Assembly (NCBI RefSeq): GCF_000328475.2
Contig: NC_026484.1
Location: 124,001 to 188,000 of the forward strand
DNA length: 64,000 nt
Direction of reading: 5' to 3'
DNA from: Mycosarcoma maydis
Taxonomy: Eukaryota; Basidiomycota; Ustilaginomycetes; Ustilaginales
Under the pieces are notes generated by a model. It had not been told where the DNA came from and ran no database searches. It worked only from the letters and a program-made list of their open reading frames with translations. Positions 37,993 through 48,290 of the stretch are shown piece by piece. Numbering within the stretch: position 1 is the first letter of the stretch; each line of letters opens with the position of its first letter. Position numbers and translations under genes: made by a program.

Positions 37993-39867
37993 TTGTTACC
38001 CAATCTCCCTTCCGGGTTGATTTCTACGTTGTCTTCTTTTAACAACATCTCCAACGTCAATCTGACAGCTCCTACCAAGCTGTCCTCTACTTCGCCATCA
38101 TGGTTTTCCCCACTCCCCAGTGCATGCCTCGCCTCGGCCAACAACAATCTTCAAGCCAACAACCAGTCTTCCAACAGTCACTCGAACAGTGTCAAAACAC
38201 CCTTTTTGAAAAGTGTCTACCACCCGACCAACGATAGTGCCTCTGCTTCAAGCATCTCTCTTTTGAATTTCGACACCACTTCACACAGCACCCCTGTTGC
38301 TGCTGTTGCTGCTGCCACCAAACCAATCTCTCTGCGAGCTCACCTCGAAGCCGCCATCTCAAACCCTTCATCTACGTCTGCGCAAGCCAACTTGCTGAAG
38401 CAGCTTCAGTCTACCCTGGCTGCCATCCGTCCCTTGTCCAAATCTCAAGCCGTCGCTGCTACATCTAACTCTAGCTCCAGCTCGGCCCATCCGACCACGC
38501 CTGCTGCCCAGCCTACGTTTGCTAGAGTACCTAGCATCACTCCTGCTGCTGTTGCTTCTGCTTTAGCTGCTGCCGCTGGACGTCGTCACACTCTGCCTTC
38601 TAACCCCGTTGCTGCTTCTGAAGCCACTAACACCAACGTGTCTATGGCTCAGACTCAACGTCTAGAACAGATCCAAAACTATCGACAGCTCATCGCCCAG
38701 CTCAACGCCACGATGCCTGCTTCTGCTGATAGCACAGTCCCGATGCTGCCTTTCGGGGCGTCTTTTGCGGACTCTGCCAAGACCGTAGGAACCGGTCTCA
38801 ACGCCGCTTCCTTCGGTCTCAACCCCATGTCTGCTGATGACCCTTCGTGGATCGGACACGGATTCCAGGCCCAGGCCGCTGTCGACTTCCTCTCTTCCCC
38901 AGAGTGGACTGACCCGTCGCCTGCGCTGACCGACTCGATGTCTTTCGAGATCGACTCTTGCGGCCCCAGCCCGCTGCTGCCTCTGGATGGCTACGAGGAT
39001 GATCTCGGAGTGCCCGGTATCGCCGGCGCTCCCCTCTTCCCTCCTCAGGATGGATACGCCTCGTCCAACGTGAGCCCGCTTGAGCCCGCTCACAACGACT
39101 TTGGCTCCTCCACCGTTGGTGATTTTGGTGCCCCTGAAATGGGCTCTGACTTTACCCTGTTTCCTGAGACCAGGCCTGCCAAGCTTCCCATTGAGATGGC
39201 GTTCAGCAAGCTGAACAAACCCGCGGCTGGCTCTGGCACCTCAAATGAAGATCCCGCTATGACGCTTCTACGAGCCCTGAGCAGTGCTGCGCTCTCCGCC
39301 TCGTCGAGTACCGCCAGTGTTGCTGTTTCCAACAACAGCAGCACCTCGGTCGCTGCGTCTTCGACTCCAGTACTCACTGCTTCGCCACTAGCATTTACTT
39401 CAATGGGCGCTCCCCAGGCTCTCGCTCCTTCGAGCACCGAGGCGACCCCTCCTGCTCTGCAACGAACGAGTTTGTCGCTGTCATCGTCTTCTGCCCCGGT
39501 GGCCACTAGTGAATCCCGAGGCACAAAGCGACGCATGGAATCGACGGACCTTCTGCCTCTGGATGCTCCCATCCAAAAGCGTACCTACTACACAGTCTCT
39601 GCCACTTCCCGACGTGACACTGCTCGCGCCGCCGAAGTGGACGAGTTTGCCGAGGAGGAGGCTGCCATTCGACGCGAGAAGGACCCTCGTGTTGCCAAGC
39701 GTCTTTCGAACACGCTGGCCGCTCGACGATCTCGACACCGTAAGGCGGAAGAGCTTCGTCTGCTCAACGAGAAGATCGAAGCTCTCACCTCTGAGGTTGA
39801 GTCGTGGAAGCGACGTTGCGAACAGGCCGAGAAGGAGAGGAACGACGCGCTGGCACTGCTGTCTTAG
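37993..39867 (+). CDS. Gcn4/CpcA-like bZIP transcription factor (5' end unresolved)
   Basis: The frame is open from 37789 to the stop at 39867, but its first in-frame ATG is at 38644; the listed start is a TTG. From 38644 the protein has 407 residues; with the upstream open part it would exceed 620. The C-terminus is a clear bZIP: a basic region with SNTLAARRSRHRKAEEL (the N-x2-AA-x2-S-R signature) and leucine heptads through LNEKIEALTSEVESW. The placement at the extreme C-terminus and the NT-x-AARRSR sequence match Gcn4/CpcA, activators of amino-acid biosynthesis genes at TGACTCA sites. Acidic and Pro/Ser-rich activation-like stretches lie upstream (DFLSSPEWTDPSPAL). Either a spliced first exon, a non-AUG start, or the 38644 start with a long uORF-bearing leader is needed. 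Confidence 0.8.
   Translation: MLPNLPSGLISTLSSFNNISNVNLTAPTKLSSTSPSWFSPLPSACLASANNNLQANNQSSNSHSNSVKTPFLKSVYHPTNDSASASSISLLNFDTTSHSTPVAAVAAATKPISLRAHLEAAISNPSSTSAQANLLKQLQSTLAAIRPLSKSQAVAATSNSSSSSAHPTTPAAQPTFARVPSITPAAVASALAAAAGRRHTLPSNPVAASEATNTNVSMAQTQRLEQIQNYRQLIAQLNATMPASADSTVPMLPFGASFADSAKTVGTGLNAASFGLNPMSADDPSWIGHGFQAQAAVDFLSSPEWTDPSPALTDSMSFEIDSCGPSPLLPLDGYEDDLGVPGIAGAPLFPPQDGYASSNVSPLEPAHNDFGSSTVGDFGAPEMGSDFTLFPETRPAKLPIEMAFSKLNKPAAGSGTSNEDPAMTLLRALSSAALSASSSTASVAVSNNSSTSVAASSTPVLTASPLAFTSMGAPQALAPSSTEATPPALQRTSLSLSSSSAPVATSESRGTKRRMESTDLLPLDAPIQKRTYYTVSATSRRDTARAAEVDEFAEEEAAIRREKDPRVAKRLSNTLAARRSRHRKAEELRLLNEKIEALTSEVESWKRRCEQAEKERNDALALLS
38100..38237 (+). promoter_or_regulatory. 45-codon upstream/overlapping ORF in the bZIP leader
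   Basis: An ATG at 38100 opens 45 codons out of frame with the bZIP frame and stops at 38235. If translation of the bZIP protein begins at 38644 this would be the last upstream frame before it. If the 5' part is coding, it is only an out-of-frame shadow. Confidence 0.3.
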
Positions 39868-40553
39868 TTTGACAGCAGCGATCTCGCTTTGCCTGTCTTG
39901 TCCTTGTACTTGTATCGTTATTCCTTCGGCGGCTCTCATGCCTTTGCCTCCCAAAAGGTTTCGCACCCTCTCAGTGTTGACCCAGAACGTTTTCCGTAGT
40001 ATCCGTCGTCGTATTATCTATGCTCCACGTCGCCTATTTATGCTCCTACTTCGCCATGTCTCGTTTGCCTGCAACCCAAAAATCTATTAAAAAATAAATG
40101 TCAATACGAATGAATCCAGATCTTGTTCGAGCCTCGACTGTTATCCTGCGCTTGAAGTGAAGTGGCGATTGTGAAGGAAAACGTGAACACTTGTTTTCCC
40201 ATGGCGGTCATGAACGAGATGTGACACGTGACCGTAAATATAGCAATTCGATGTTACACCGGCACTGGAAATTAGTTGCACGACTAACCCTCACGCCTGT
40301 CCGTTGGCACGTGACAACGAAGAAACATGCTAGGTGTGAAGGACTGGAAATTAGTCAGCTTGAGAGGTGACTGGGAAGAGAGAAGTCGGTGGAAATCGTA
40401 AAGGTTGACGAGCCCATTTTTCTCCGTGCTTATACGGTACAGTCGGTCCTCCACACGATAGTGGGCGGAAGGTTAGGTGCTTGCGTTTGCTCTTCCATCG
40501 TCAACGACAAACGCATTCGAACGCTCGACATACCTTTGGCAGTTGACGTAAAA
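39868..40553. other. Intergenic: bZIP 3' region and GRX5 promoter
   Basis: About 690 bases. An AATAAA at 40093-40098, 226 bases after the bZIP stop, could serve polyadenylation. No gene seen. Confidence 0.45.
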
Positions 40554-41134
40554 ATGTCGGCGGTTTTCAGACAGAGTCTTGGGTTGCTTGTAAGTGCGGT
40601 CGCCGCCGCAATTGGTTCTGAATGATATGCGGGACGCTTCACTGACCACCTTGCTTTGACGTTGTATTTGTGCTGCTACAGCGATCAGCGCCAGCACGTG
40701 GGTCGTTGCTCTGCAACCCGACGCGTGCATGCTTCACTCCAACCTATACATCCCTCACACGGCTTCTATCCACGGAGGCGCGCGCCAAGATCGACTCGGC
40801 GGTGAAATCCAACCCGCTGGTCATCTTCATGAAGGGAACACCCGACATGCCCATGTGTGGCTTCAGCCGCGCCGTCATCCAAGTGATGCAGGTTCAAGGC
40901 GTAAAACCCGAGCTGCTCAAAACTTTCAACTGTCTCGAAGACCAGGAACTGCGTGAAGGCATCAAAGAGTACTCGGACTGGCCCACCATCCCACAAGTTT
41001 ACGTCGATGGCGAATTCGTCGGCGGCTGCGACATCGTGATCAACATGCACCAGAGCGGAGAGTTGGAAGATCTCTTAGAGAAGAACGGCCTTTTACTGCC
41101 TCTGAATGAGGAGGCTGCAAAAGCGCAGGCTTGA
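40554..41134 (+). CDS. GRX5: Mitochondrial monothiol glutaredoxin Grx5
   Basis: Two exons, 40554-40589 and 40682-41134, joined over a 92-base intron (GTAAGT...CTACAG, phase 0), give 162 residues. Without the first exon the frame would have only a GTG start. The first 42 residues are rich in Arg, Ser and Leu without acids, a mitochondrial targeting sequence. The glutaredoxin domain has the monothiol site MCGFS (Cys71), the glutathione-binding [18 protein letters not shown] and a preceding conserved lysine (FMKGTP). Grx5 hands [2Fe-2S] clusters from the ISC scaffold to acceptor proteins in the mitochondrial matrix. The length fits the family. Confidence 0.94.
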
Positions 41135-41497
41135 AACAAGCAAGATACGCCCGCAGTTCTCATGACACTCACTTAGGGTTACTGTCTCGATGGTCACTGA
41201 TTTCGCTCAAATGCCAGATAACAAACTTGTTGCAGTGCAGAGCAGATAGGGTCGGATATGAAAGAGTCAGACTAAGCGGTCACACTGCATATGAGCGCGA
41301 TGTACGACGCTTCCAGCGCCAAACCGTGACCTTGAATATGCAGAAATGTCATGATAGCGTCGCCACACACACACACACACACACACCACGGTGTCGACTA
41401 GGTTTGCTTTAACCACACCACTATTGTTCAAACAAGCACGCATCGTGTCGGGATGAGCTCCATGCAGTGAGACGCATTGAACGTGATGCTGGCTGAT
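41135..41497. other. Convergent 3' region of GRX5 and SNU114, with CA microsatellite
   Basis: About 360 bases; nothing coding apart from short random frames. It contains the CA dinucleotide run at 41364-41386. Confidence 0.6.
41364..41386. repeat. (CA)n microsatellite, 11.5 units
   Basis: An uninterrupted CA run of 23 bases in the convergent 3' region; likely length-polymorphic. Confidence 0.95.
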
Positions 41498-44488
41498 CTA
41501 CATCTCGATGCCAGCCTGAGCCAAGGCGACGGTCATCTCGGCATCCAAGTAGCTGGCTACAGCAACGTTCTCGGGCAAACCCTTTCTCCTTCTCGTCTTG
41601 ACCACAAAGTCCTTGGCCAATCCGAGCATGGGAGCCGGTTCCAACGGGCGCAGTTTTACACTGCTATCTATCGGATTGCCCGGTACGATACTCCAGTGGC
41701 TGAAGAACATCATCGCGAACGCTTGGCCCTGGGTTGCAATGCGCAGGTCGGTTTCAAAGCCATTGGCGTCGATTACTGGAATGTACGCTTGCACCGTATA
41801 CAGCGTCGAGCCAGGTTTCGGAGTATCTTTGACAACGTGGCCACGACGTTTGGCAAGCAACGTATACACGGCGGCGACACCAGTGGCCGTAGTTTGTACC
41901 TCCACTTCGTAGATCGGCTCCATGAGTCTCGGCGTCGCCATCAACAGCGCCGCGTAGCAGGCACGGCGCGCAGTGGGGATGATTTGGCCTCCACCACGGT
42001 GAATCGGCTCGTGCGCTAGTGTTGCATCGAGAATGCGGAATTTCACGTTGCGCATCGGCTCGTCCGCCAACGGTCCTTCTCGACATCCCCATTGGAATCC
42101 CTGGGTGATACTCTCCTTCACCGCATACAGCAACTTCTTGTCCACCTCCGAAGGCAAGGTGTCGTCGACAAGAACGTTCGCTCCCCGTTCATCCGGTCCA
42201 AAAGCCCACACACTTCGACTCGCCAGCAGATCCCACCCGTACTTCTCTTGCAGCACCTTGCCCAACTGCTTGGGAGGCATCTTGATATCCAACAACCCAG
42301 ATTCAATGTCTTCAGCAACCCCTTTTTCCAAAGGTTCGCAGATGATCGTCAGCTTGTTCTTCTTGTTTGGCGTCGATGCGTAGCATTTCACAGAAGACGT
42401 CTCTACCACCGTTTCGCAGAAGCGCGCCACTGGATCTGAAACGCGAATCTCGATCTCGGAAAAGAGCACTCGCAGATCGTGCAGCACACAGTCGAGGTAC
42501 AGTTCACCAGTACCCATGATGACGTGTTCCCCCGACTCTTCCACTTTCGTCACCGCCAGTGGATAACTCTTGTTGATGCGACGGAGGCCTTCGAGCATCT
42601 TTGGTAGTTCTGAGGGGTTTAAAGGTTCGACCGAGACTTTGAGCACGGATTGCGTCATGTGTTCAATCGGGGCAAAGATGGAAACGTCTTCGGTGGCGAG
42701 CGACGCATCGACAATCGTGCCAGTTTTGGAAAGAGACGCATCGATACCCGAGAGCAAAACCCAATTGCCAGCGGGAACACCGTCTGTCGGCACAACATAG
42801 CGCGTCTCATAGACGCCGACGGTTTGGATTGTGGCGAGTACCATATCTTCCTCGTCGTCTTGCGAGAATGCTTCTCCAAGCACTTTGACTCGCATCCCTG
42901 GACGTGCTGTGCCCGCCATGACACGTCCGAACGCGCGAAACTCTTGCGCGTCGATGGTTTGATAGAGTTTGGATACATGGATTACGAGTGACGCGTCAGC
43001 ATCGCAGGCTGCCATAGCTTCGTAGATCGCTCCCGCTCGAGGACCTGTATAGCACTTTTCGAGCTTTTTGACCGCTGCATCTTTGGGAGAAGGAATGTTG
43101 TCGACCACCAGATCGACCAGTCCTTGCGATGGACCAAAGAATTGGTTGAGCACGATCTTGAGCAAAGGTCGCACATCCACCTTGAACACTGCTGGTTTCA
43201 GACGAATTCGCAGCTCGGCTAATGTCCTCTTGAGCGTGTGAGTGTCGGAAGACAGCACAGCCGAGTAGATCTTGTACAGCGGCTCCAAGATAAAATGCAC
43301 AAACGACCTCTTGCTCTCTGCATCTGGCGCCTTCCTCGAAAAGTTGCGCGATTCCGCATTGTAGTAGATGTTTCCCCACAGTCTTTGGGCAAAAGCGTCC
43401 ACGTCGATGCTGGCGCCATACGTCTCTGCGTAAAGTTTGGCAAAGCTGCGCAGCGTGAAGCAATAGCCCATCTGCGTTGAGGCAAAGGCAACATTGCCCC
43501 GTTCGGGTCCCAGACGAAGCGCAGGATTGGCGTCAAAGGAAGCGATGCAGTTGTTGACCTCTTGGATGGCATGCCGAATCTTGTAGTATGCTTCGTTGGG
43601 GGGAAGTCGGAGTTCCAGCACGAGACGGTCGAGCTTGTTCAGCACAAGGACAATAGGAAGCTGTTGGAGGATGCAATGTCGGATGATCTGGACCGTGTTG
43701 CACATGACGCCTTCGATTACATCGACAACGAGCACGACTCCATCCGCAAGACGACAGGCTGCAGCCACTTCGTCCTGGAAGTTGGTATGCCCCGGCGTGT
43801 CAATGAGATTCAACAGGTACGATTTGCGCTTTGTGCCTTCCAGTACCAACGACAGCGGCGCACTCTTGATTGAGATGCCTCTGTCACGTTCGAGCAAATG
43901 CGCATCTGTATAGCGCAGATGCGTATCCATGTCTACTTCGATCTTGTGTGTTTCATACACCAACGTGTCTAGCAGGCTTGTCTTTCCATGGTGCAAATGT
44001 CCTACCACAGCAACATTCCTCACCATGTCTGGGAAACCCATGAGACTCGACAGGAAGCCTCTGTCGAAGCGAGTTTCTGGCAGACCCTGCTCTTGCACTG
44101 CAAAGCGCCGAACCTTGATCGGTTCAACGATGGGAACCGATAGTGGCTGTGCGTCTTCCTCCTGTACCATGGTCTCGACATCTTCGCCGTAAACTTCGGA
44201 TGCCGAAGGGTAGTACTGCTTGTCCTCGTGCAATACCACTGCGTTTGACGCAGCTTCATCGACGCGTATCAATGCATGTTGAGGCACTATGTTGCCGTCT
44301 TCATCCAGCTCCATATTGGCGAGACGCTCGTCATCGTCTTCGCCATCATCATATCCTTCAAGCGGGGCAGGTTGCTCGAGAGATGGAGGTGGATCTTGTC
44401 CATATCCCTGTGAGTGGTCGTCGTCTGAACCAAGCTCTGAGTCCGAAAGTGGGCCGATGTAGTTGCCGAACTCGTCGTAGTCGTCCAT
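41498..44488 (-). CDS. SNU114: U5 snRNP GTPase Snu114 (EFTUD2)
   Basis: 996 residues from the ATG at 44488 (MDDYDEFGNYIGP, the conserved start of this family; the frame extends only three codons higher, to a TTG). After an acidic N-terminus of about 120 residues the EF-2-like GTPase core has G1 GHLHHGKT (163-170), G3 DTPGHTNF (230-237) and G4 NKLD (284-287). EF-2-type domains II to V follow. Snu114 sits in U5 and controls the Brr2 helicase during spliceosome activation and disassembly. The acidic N-terminus and GHLHHGKT instead of GHVDHGKS separate it from EF-2. It converges with GRX5 and is divergent from the transporter gene. Confidence 0.95.
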   Translation of the reverse strand: MDDYDEFGNYIGPLSDSELGSDDDHSQGYGQDPPPSLEQPAPLEGYDDGEDDDERLANMELDEDGNIVPQHALIRVDEAASNAVVLHEDKQYYPSASEVYGEDVETMVQEEDAQPLSVPIVEPIKVRRFAVQEQGLPETRFDRGFLSSLMGFPDMVRNVAVVGHLHHGKTSLLDTLVYETHKIEVDMDTHLRYTDAHLLERDRGISIKSAPLSLVLEGTKRKSYLLNLIDTPGHTNFQDEVAAACRLADGVVLVVDVIEGVMCNTVQIIRHCILQQLPIVLVLNKLDRLVLELRLPPNEAYYKIRHAIQEVNNCIASFDANPALRLGPERGNVAFASTQMGYCFTLRSFAKLYAETYGASIDVDAFAQRLWGNIYYNAESRNFSRKAPDAESKRSFVHFILEPLYKIYSAVLSSDTHTLKRTLAELRIRLKPAVFKVDVRPLLKIVLNQFFGPSQGLVDLVVDNIPSPKDAAVKKLEKCYTGPRAGAIYEAMAACDADASLVIHVSKLYQTIDAQEFRAFGRVMAGTARPGMRVKVLGEAFSQDDEEDMVLATIQTVGVYETRYVVPTDGVPAGNWVLLSGIDASLSKTGTIVDASLATEDVSIFAPIEHMTQSVLKVSVEPLNPSELPKMLEGLRRINKSYPLAVTKVEESGEHVIMGTGELYLDCVLHDLRVLFSEIEIRVSDPVARFCETVVETSSVKCYASTPNKKNKLTIICEPLEKGVAEDIESGLLDIKMPPKQLGKVLQEKYGWDLLASRSVWAFGPDERGANVLVDDTLPSEVDKKLLYAVKESITQGFQWGCREGPLADEPMRNVKFRILDATLAHEPIHRGGGQIIPTARRACYAALLMATPRLMEPIYEVEVQTTATGVAAVYTLLAKRRGHVVKDTPKPGSTLYTVQAYIPVIDANGFETDLRIATQGQAFAMMFFSHWSIVPGNPIDSSVKLRPLEPAPMLGLAKDFVVKTRRRKGLPENVAVASYLDAEMTVALAQAGIEM

Positions 44489-45267
44489 GATGGGCAATGG
44501 CGGCTAGCACAGCCGGATCTACGATTTTGGTGGTCGAGATGGATGCAGGCGTGCAAGAAACCCGGAAACTGAGCCAGTTACGCTTCAAAGCTACTTGCCT
44601 GTCGTTTGCTTCCTGCTCTGGAGTACGGGTCGCAAAGAATGTTGTCGGATGACAGAAGGCGATCCGATTGTAGTCGTTTGAGAAGAAGGGGACAAAGTTA
44701 GCAGTTACAAAATCTCCCGACTGCCGAAAACATGAAAAAGGGCGAGTCGTGAAGGAAACATAAAATTAAACAGAGCTAGAAAATCGTGATTCCACCAAGT
44801 CTGAGTCCTGAGTTGCAGAACGGTGCGTGGTGACGTCTAAGAGTGCGGATCAGCCGATTCGTGATTGGAGAGCTCTTCGCTACACAGACCCTTTTCGTAG
44901 CAATCGAGATGCAGATTCCTCCACTGTACTATTCAGCGAGAGTAGTGCATACAGTTACAGTCACGTACCACCAGCCATCTGCGCTTACAGCTTCACACCA
45001 TCACCAGAGAAAAAAGTGGGCTCGATCACCTGCTCGGACAAGCCCAAGCTACGTCTTCCAGCGATCCTTCCAAAACGACGTCCTTCGTTGCCTCTAACAG
45101 ATATTTACACAGGGTCTCGAGCCGCTGGCCGTGTCAGGGACTTTGCGAATCCGACCTACTGCTCGACCTACCCTACCGTTTTAAATTTCTTTGCTGATAT
45201 GGAAACATTGTGATCCGGCTCTGCTCTTCTGGTACTCGTCTTCTCTGCTGTTTGGATTGCCTCGAGG
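44489..45267. promoter_or_regulatory. Divergent promoter region SNU114 / sugar transporter
   Basis: About 780 bases between the two start codons. I see no gene and no distinct array, only isolated heptamer-like words such as GATTCGTGATTGG near 44865. Confidence 0.4.
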
Positions 45268-47955
45268 ATGCCGTCAATATCGCCGCAACACACCGCAGAG
45301 CCTAGCAGCAGCACGCAGTCCACATTGCACTCGACGCCTGCTGTAAGCCAGGTCCGCATACAAACGCCTGAAGCACCTGCCAGCCTCGACGAGCTGCTCA
45401 AATCGCCTCATAATCCTGCCTTGCAGATTCGTCAGCCTAGCTCGACGCTTCGAGGCGCCACCCCGGATGACCAGCGAAGACGGAATGGTTTCCACCTTTG
45501 GCGCACCGAGTCGGAAGACGCCCGTAACGCGCGGCTGCGCCAAGCGATCCAAGCAGCAGAGGCACAGGCTAACGCGCCACCGAGTCTCAAGCATCGACTT
45601 GGCAACGCTCTCGGGAAAGCTTCCGATTGGATTCAGTCACGCGGCTTTCTGAGCTTGTACAGGCTCAACCCGATCCAATTAGGCGATGGCACGGAAGCGA
45701 TACTGTCGGACGCCTTTGCGGTTCGCTCACCAAAACTCTCTCGGCTCGGCCTAATCGTTCTTACAATCAGTCTGGCAGGCGCTCAGCTCGCATGGACGCT
45801 CGAACTTGCGTACGGAACACCGTATCTTCTTTCGCTCGGTCTAAGCCAGCAAAGCACCAGCTTGGTCTGGCTCGCCGGCCCACTCAGCGGTCTCATCGCT
45901 CAGCCGGTCGTCGGCTCGCTTTCGGATCATTCCACATCATCTTTTCGTCGCCGAAAATACATGATCATCTCGGCTTTGCTGCTGACTGTTTCGACCATTA
46001 CTCTTGCCTACTCAGTCCCTATCTCTACTTCCCTCGTCGATCTCTTCGGAGGCGGACTTGCCGACTGGGATCCTCGCCGCCACGATTTGGTCCATTCCAC
46101 CACGCAGATTATCTCGGTCATGGCCTTTTGGATCCTCGACTTTGCTCTCAATGGGCTTCAGGCTGCTTCGCGAGCGCTTATCCTCGATACCGCGCCTTCC
46201 GAACAGCAGACTATTGCGAATGCGTGGCAGGGCAGGATGACCCATGCGGGCAACGTGGTGGGGTATCTGTGCGGATGGGTCGACCTTGCCAGTTGGAAAT
46301 CGCTGCGCTGGCTCGGGGGAGGTCAGTTTCGGCGATTCGCCATGATCTCGTTGCTCGCCATGATCTCGTGCGTTAGCGTCACCATCTCGTGCATCTCCGA
46401 GTCGCCGACAGACGATCGGTTTTCGCAATCGACGCATCAACGACAATCCATGTGCACCTCGGCATGGAGCACCGCCCAGGCGACGTTGGATGATGTATGG
46501 CATGCCATCCGCAGGTTGCCTAGATCGGTACGGAGGGTATGCCTGGTACAGCTGTTTGCGTTCATGGGTTGGTTCCCGTTCCTCTTCTACAGCACTACAT
46601 ATATCCTGCAGATCGCGCAGTACGAGCGGAATCTCGAGCACAGACGTACACATGACGACCTCATCCTTGTACAGCCGTTTGATGCTGGTCAGGGTGGACA
46701 GGCTGGCCGTCCGAGCTCGGACCGGGATGCAGAGCGTGGATCGTTTGCCATGCTCATGTTTGCTCTCATTTCGCTCGTTTCTGCAGCGCTGTTGCCATAT
46801 CTCGCTTTGGCCGGTGAAAAACGTGATCAACCTTGTCTCAAAAATGCTGATTCAAACAACGGCCAAGAGACCCCCACCCCACCGTTGCAGATCAACATAC
46901 CTGCGGATCGCGCATCACTGTGGAGCGAACCACGGCACACGGCGGATCGCGAGCATTCTGAGCGCATCTCGCGTGTTCAGCGCGTAACCCGCGGTCTAGT
47001 TCAAGGTCTGACGCTACGAACATTCTGGAGCGTCGCCTCGATCGTCTTTGCTGCTTTGATGCTCGTCGGGACAGCTTGGGCGTCTACGGTACGGCAAGCT
47101 ACGGTGGTGATCGCGCTTGTCGGCGTGCCGTGGAGCGTTGCTGCGTGGGCACCATTTGCGCTGGTCGGCGAGTTCGTGAGGGAGGCCGAGGATGGCGCAT
47201 CTCCGTTTGAATTCGAACAAGATCATTGGTCGCCAGCTCGGATGAGGGCTAGGGCAGCGGCGACCGAAGAGGGGCGGCCAAGAAAGCACAGCCAGCCAAG
47301 TGCTCACGAATCGGTTAGCAGGGTGGACCAAGCTGATGTCGGGGCTGGGGGAGGATTCAAGTACATTGATCAGGTATCACCTACAAGGATGGGTAGGGGT
47401 GGAGAACAAGGTGCGAGGGAGAGAATCCGAGCGTCGCTGGTGGATTGTGCACCTCTACCACGCACTTCGACGGCGAGCAGTGAGGATGTCGAATCGCTCC
47501 ATGTAGCACCGCATTGCGGTGATGGTGGCGGATGGCGCTCTTCGTCCTACTCGTCGCATGCGCCCACTCCACAGAACGCAACCGGCGGAGCGGGGACTAT
47601 TCTGGGCATTCACAACCTCGCCATCGTCGCTCCACAGTTCGTCGTCGCCATCATCGCCTCGCTCATCTTCAGCGCCGTACACTCGAGTCTCAGCGCCACA
47701 CATCTCGTCTTGAACTCTCCGGCGCTGGCCTCCTTGGCTGACAGGGATCATCGAGTAGCGCAAGGTGGCGTGGTGAATCCAGCGAAAGGAACAGTTTGGG
47801 TTTTAAGGTTCGGAGGAAGCATGGCTCTCATCGCGGCTGTTGTGGCGAGATTCGTACCGTTGACGCTTAGCGAGAGACAGAGACGCTACCCTGCCCAGCA
47901 GCCGATACAGCACCACGCAGCAGGCCAGCATGACGATTACCGCGACGTCCTATAA
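45268..47955 (+). CDS. GPH-family sucrose/alpha-glucoside type H+ symporter
   Basis: 895 residues, intronless, from the ATG at 45268. A hydrophilic N-terminus of about 165 residues precedes the first membrane span. The conserved SUT/GPH blocks are there: AGAQLAWTLELAYGTPYLL, WLAGPLSGLIAQPVVGSLSD and the loop SSFRRRKYMI, followed by DFALNGLQAASRALILD. About twelve spans can be placed, with a long central loop (about 480-590) and a second large hydrophilic loop (about 640-780) between spans of the second half. The family covers plant sucrose carriers and fission yeast Sut1, which takes up maltose or sucrose. Uptake of sucrose at the plasma membrane is the likeliest role, but the substrate cannot be read from sequence. 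Confidence 0.85.
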   Translation: MPSISPQHTAEPSSSTQSTLHSTPAVSQVRIQTPEAPASLDELLKSPHNPALQIRQPSSTLRGATPDDQRRRNGFHLWRTESEDARNARLRQAIQAAEAQANAPPSLKHRLGNALGKASDWIQSRGFLSLYRLNPIQLGDGTEAILSDAFAVRSPKLSRLGLIVLTISLAGAQLAWTLELAYGTPYLLSLGLSQQSTSLVWLAGPLSGLIAQPVVGSLSDHSTSSFRRRKYMIISALLLTVSTITLAYSVPISTSLVDLFGGGLADWDPRRHDLVHSTTQIISVMAFWILDFALNGLQAASRALILDTAPSEQQTIANAWQGRMTHAGNVVGYLCGWVDLASWKSLRWLGGGQFRRFAMISLLAMISCVSVTISCISESPTDDRFSQSTHQRQSMCTSAWSTAQATLDDVWHAIRRLPRSVRRVCLVQLFAFMGWFPFLFYSTTYILQIAQYERNLEHRRTHDDLILVQPFDAGQGGQAGRPSSDRDAERGSFAMLMFALISLVSAALLPYLALAGEKRDQPCLKNADSNNGQETPTPPLQINIPADRASLWSEPRHTADREHSERISRVQRVTRGLVQGLTLRTFWSVASIVFAALMLVGTAWASTVRQATVVIALVGVPWSVAAWAPFALVGEFVREAEDGASPFEFEQDHWSPARMRARAAATEEGRPRKHSQPSAHESVSRVDQADVGAGGGFKYIDQVSPTRMGRGGEQGARERIRASLVDCAPLPRTSTASSEDVESLHVAPHCGDGGGWRSSSYSSHAPTPQNATGGAGTILGIHNLAIVAPQFVVAIIASLIFSAVHSSLSATHLVLNSPALASLADRDHRVAQGGVVNPAKGTVWVLRFGGSMALIAAVVARFVPLTLSERQRRYPAQQPIQHHAAGQHDDYRDVL

Positions 47956-48290
47956 TCGTGAATGCACTTCGAATTTCGTGCCACCTCTTTTTCGTGACCA
48001 AGATCAAGGTCGGTTGCAACCAAGACGAGGCTCGTCTGTGTTTGCGACAGGAACACTCAGGTCTGCAATGACGTCGAGAAGTCGTGACCCACAAAGGAGA
48101 GATGAGGTGGTCAAGTGCGTTAGGAAGATTTATTGGGGTGGGGGAGAGGTACAAATACAGGATGAATGCAATAGAATGCGATGGGGACGATAGATGGAAA
48201 GAGTACAGTGAGATGCGATGATGCGATGATTGAATAAAAGTATAAATGAGTTGGCAAGAGCACAGATGCGAGAGCGAAGGAGGAGAGGAA
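47956..48290. other. Convergent 3' region of the transporter and TSR4
   Basis: About 335 bases including AATCGTGAATG right after the transporter stop and repeated GATGCGATGATG words near 48210. No gene seen. Confidence 0.5.
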
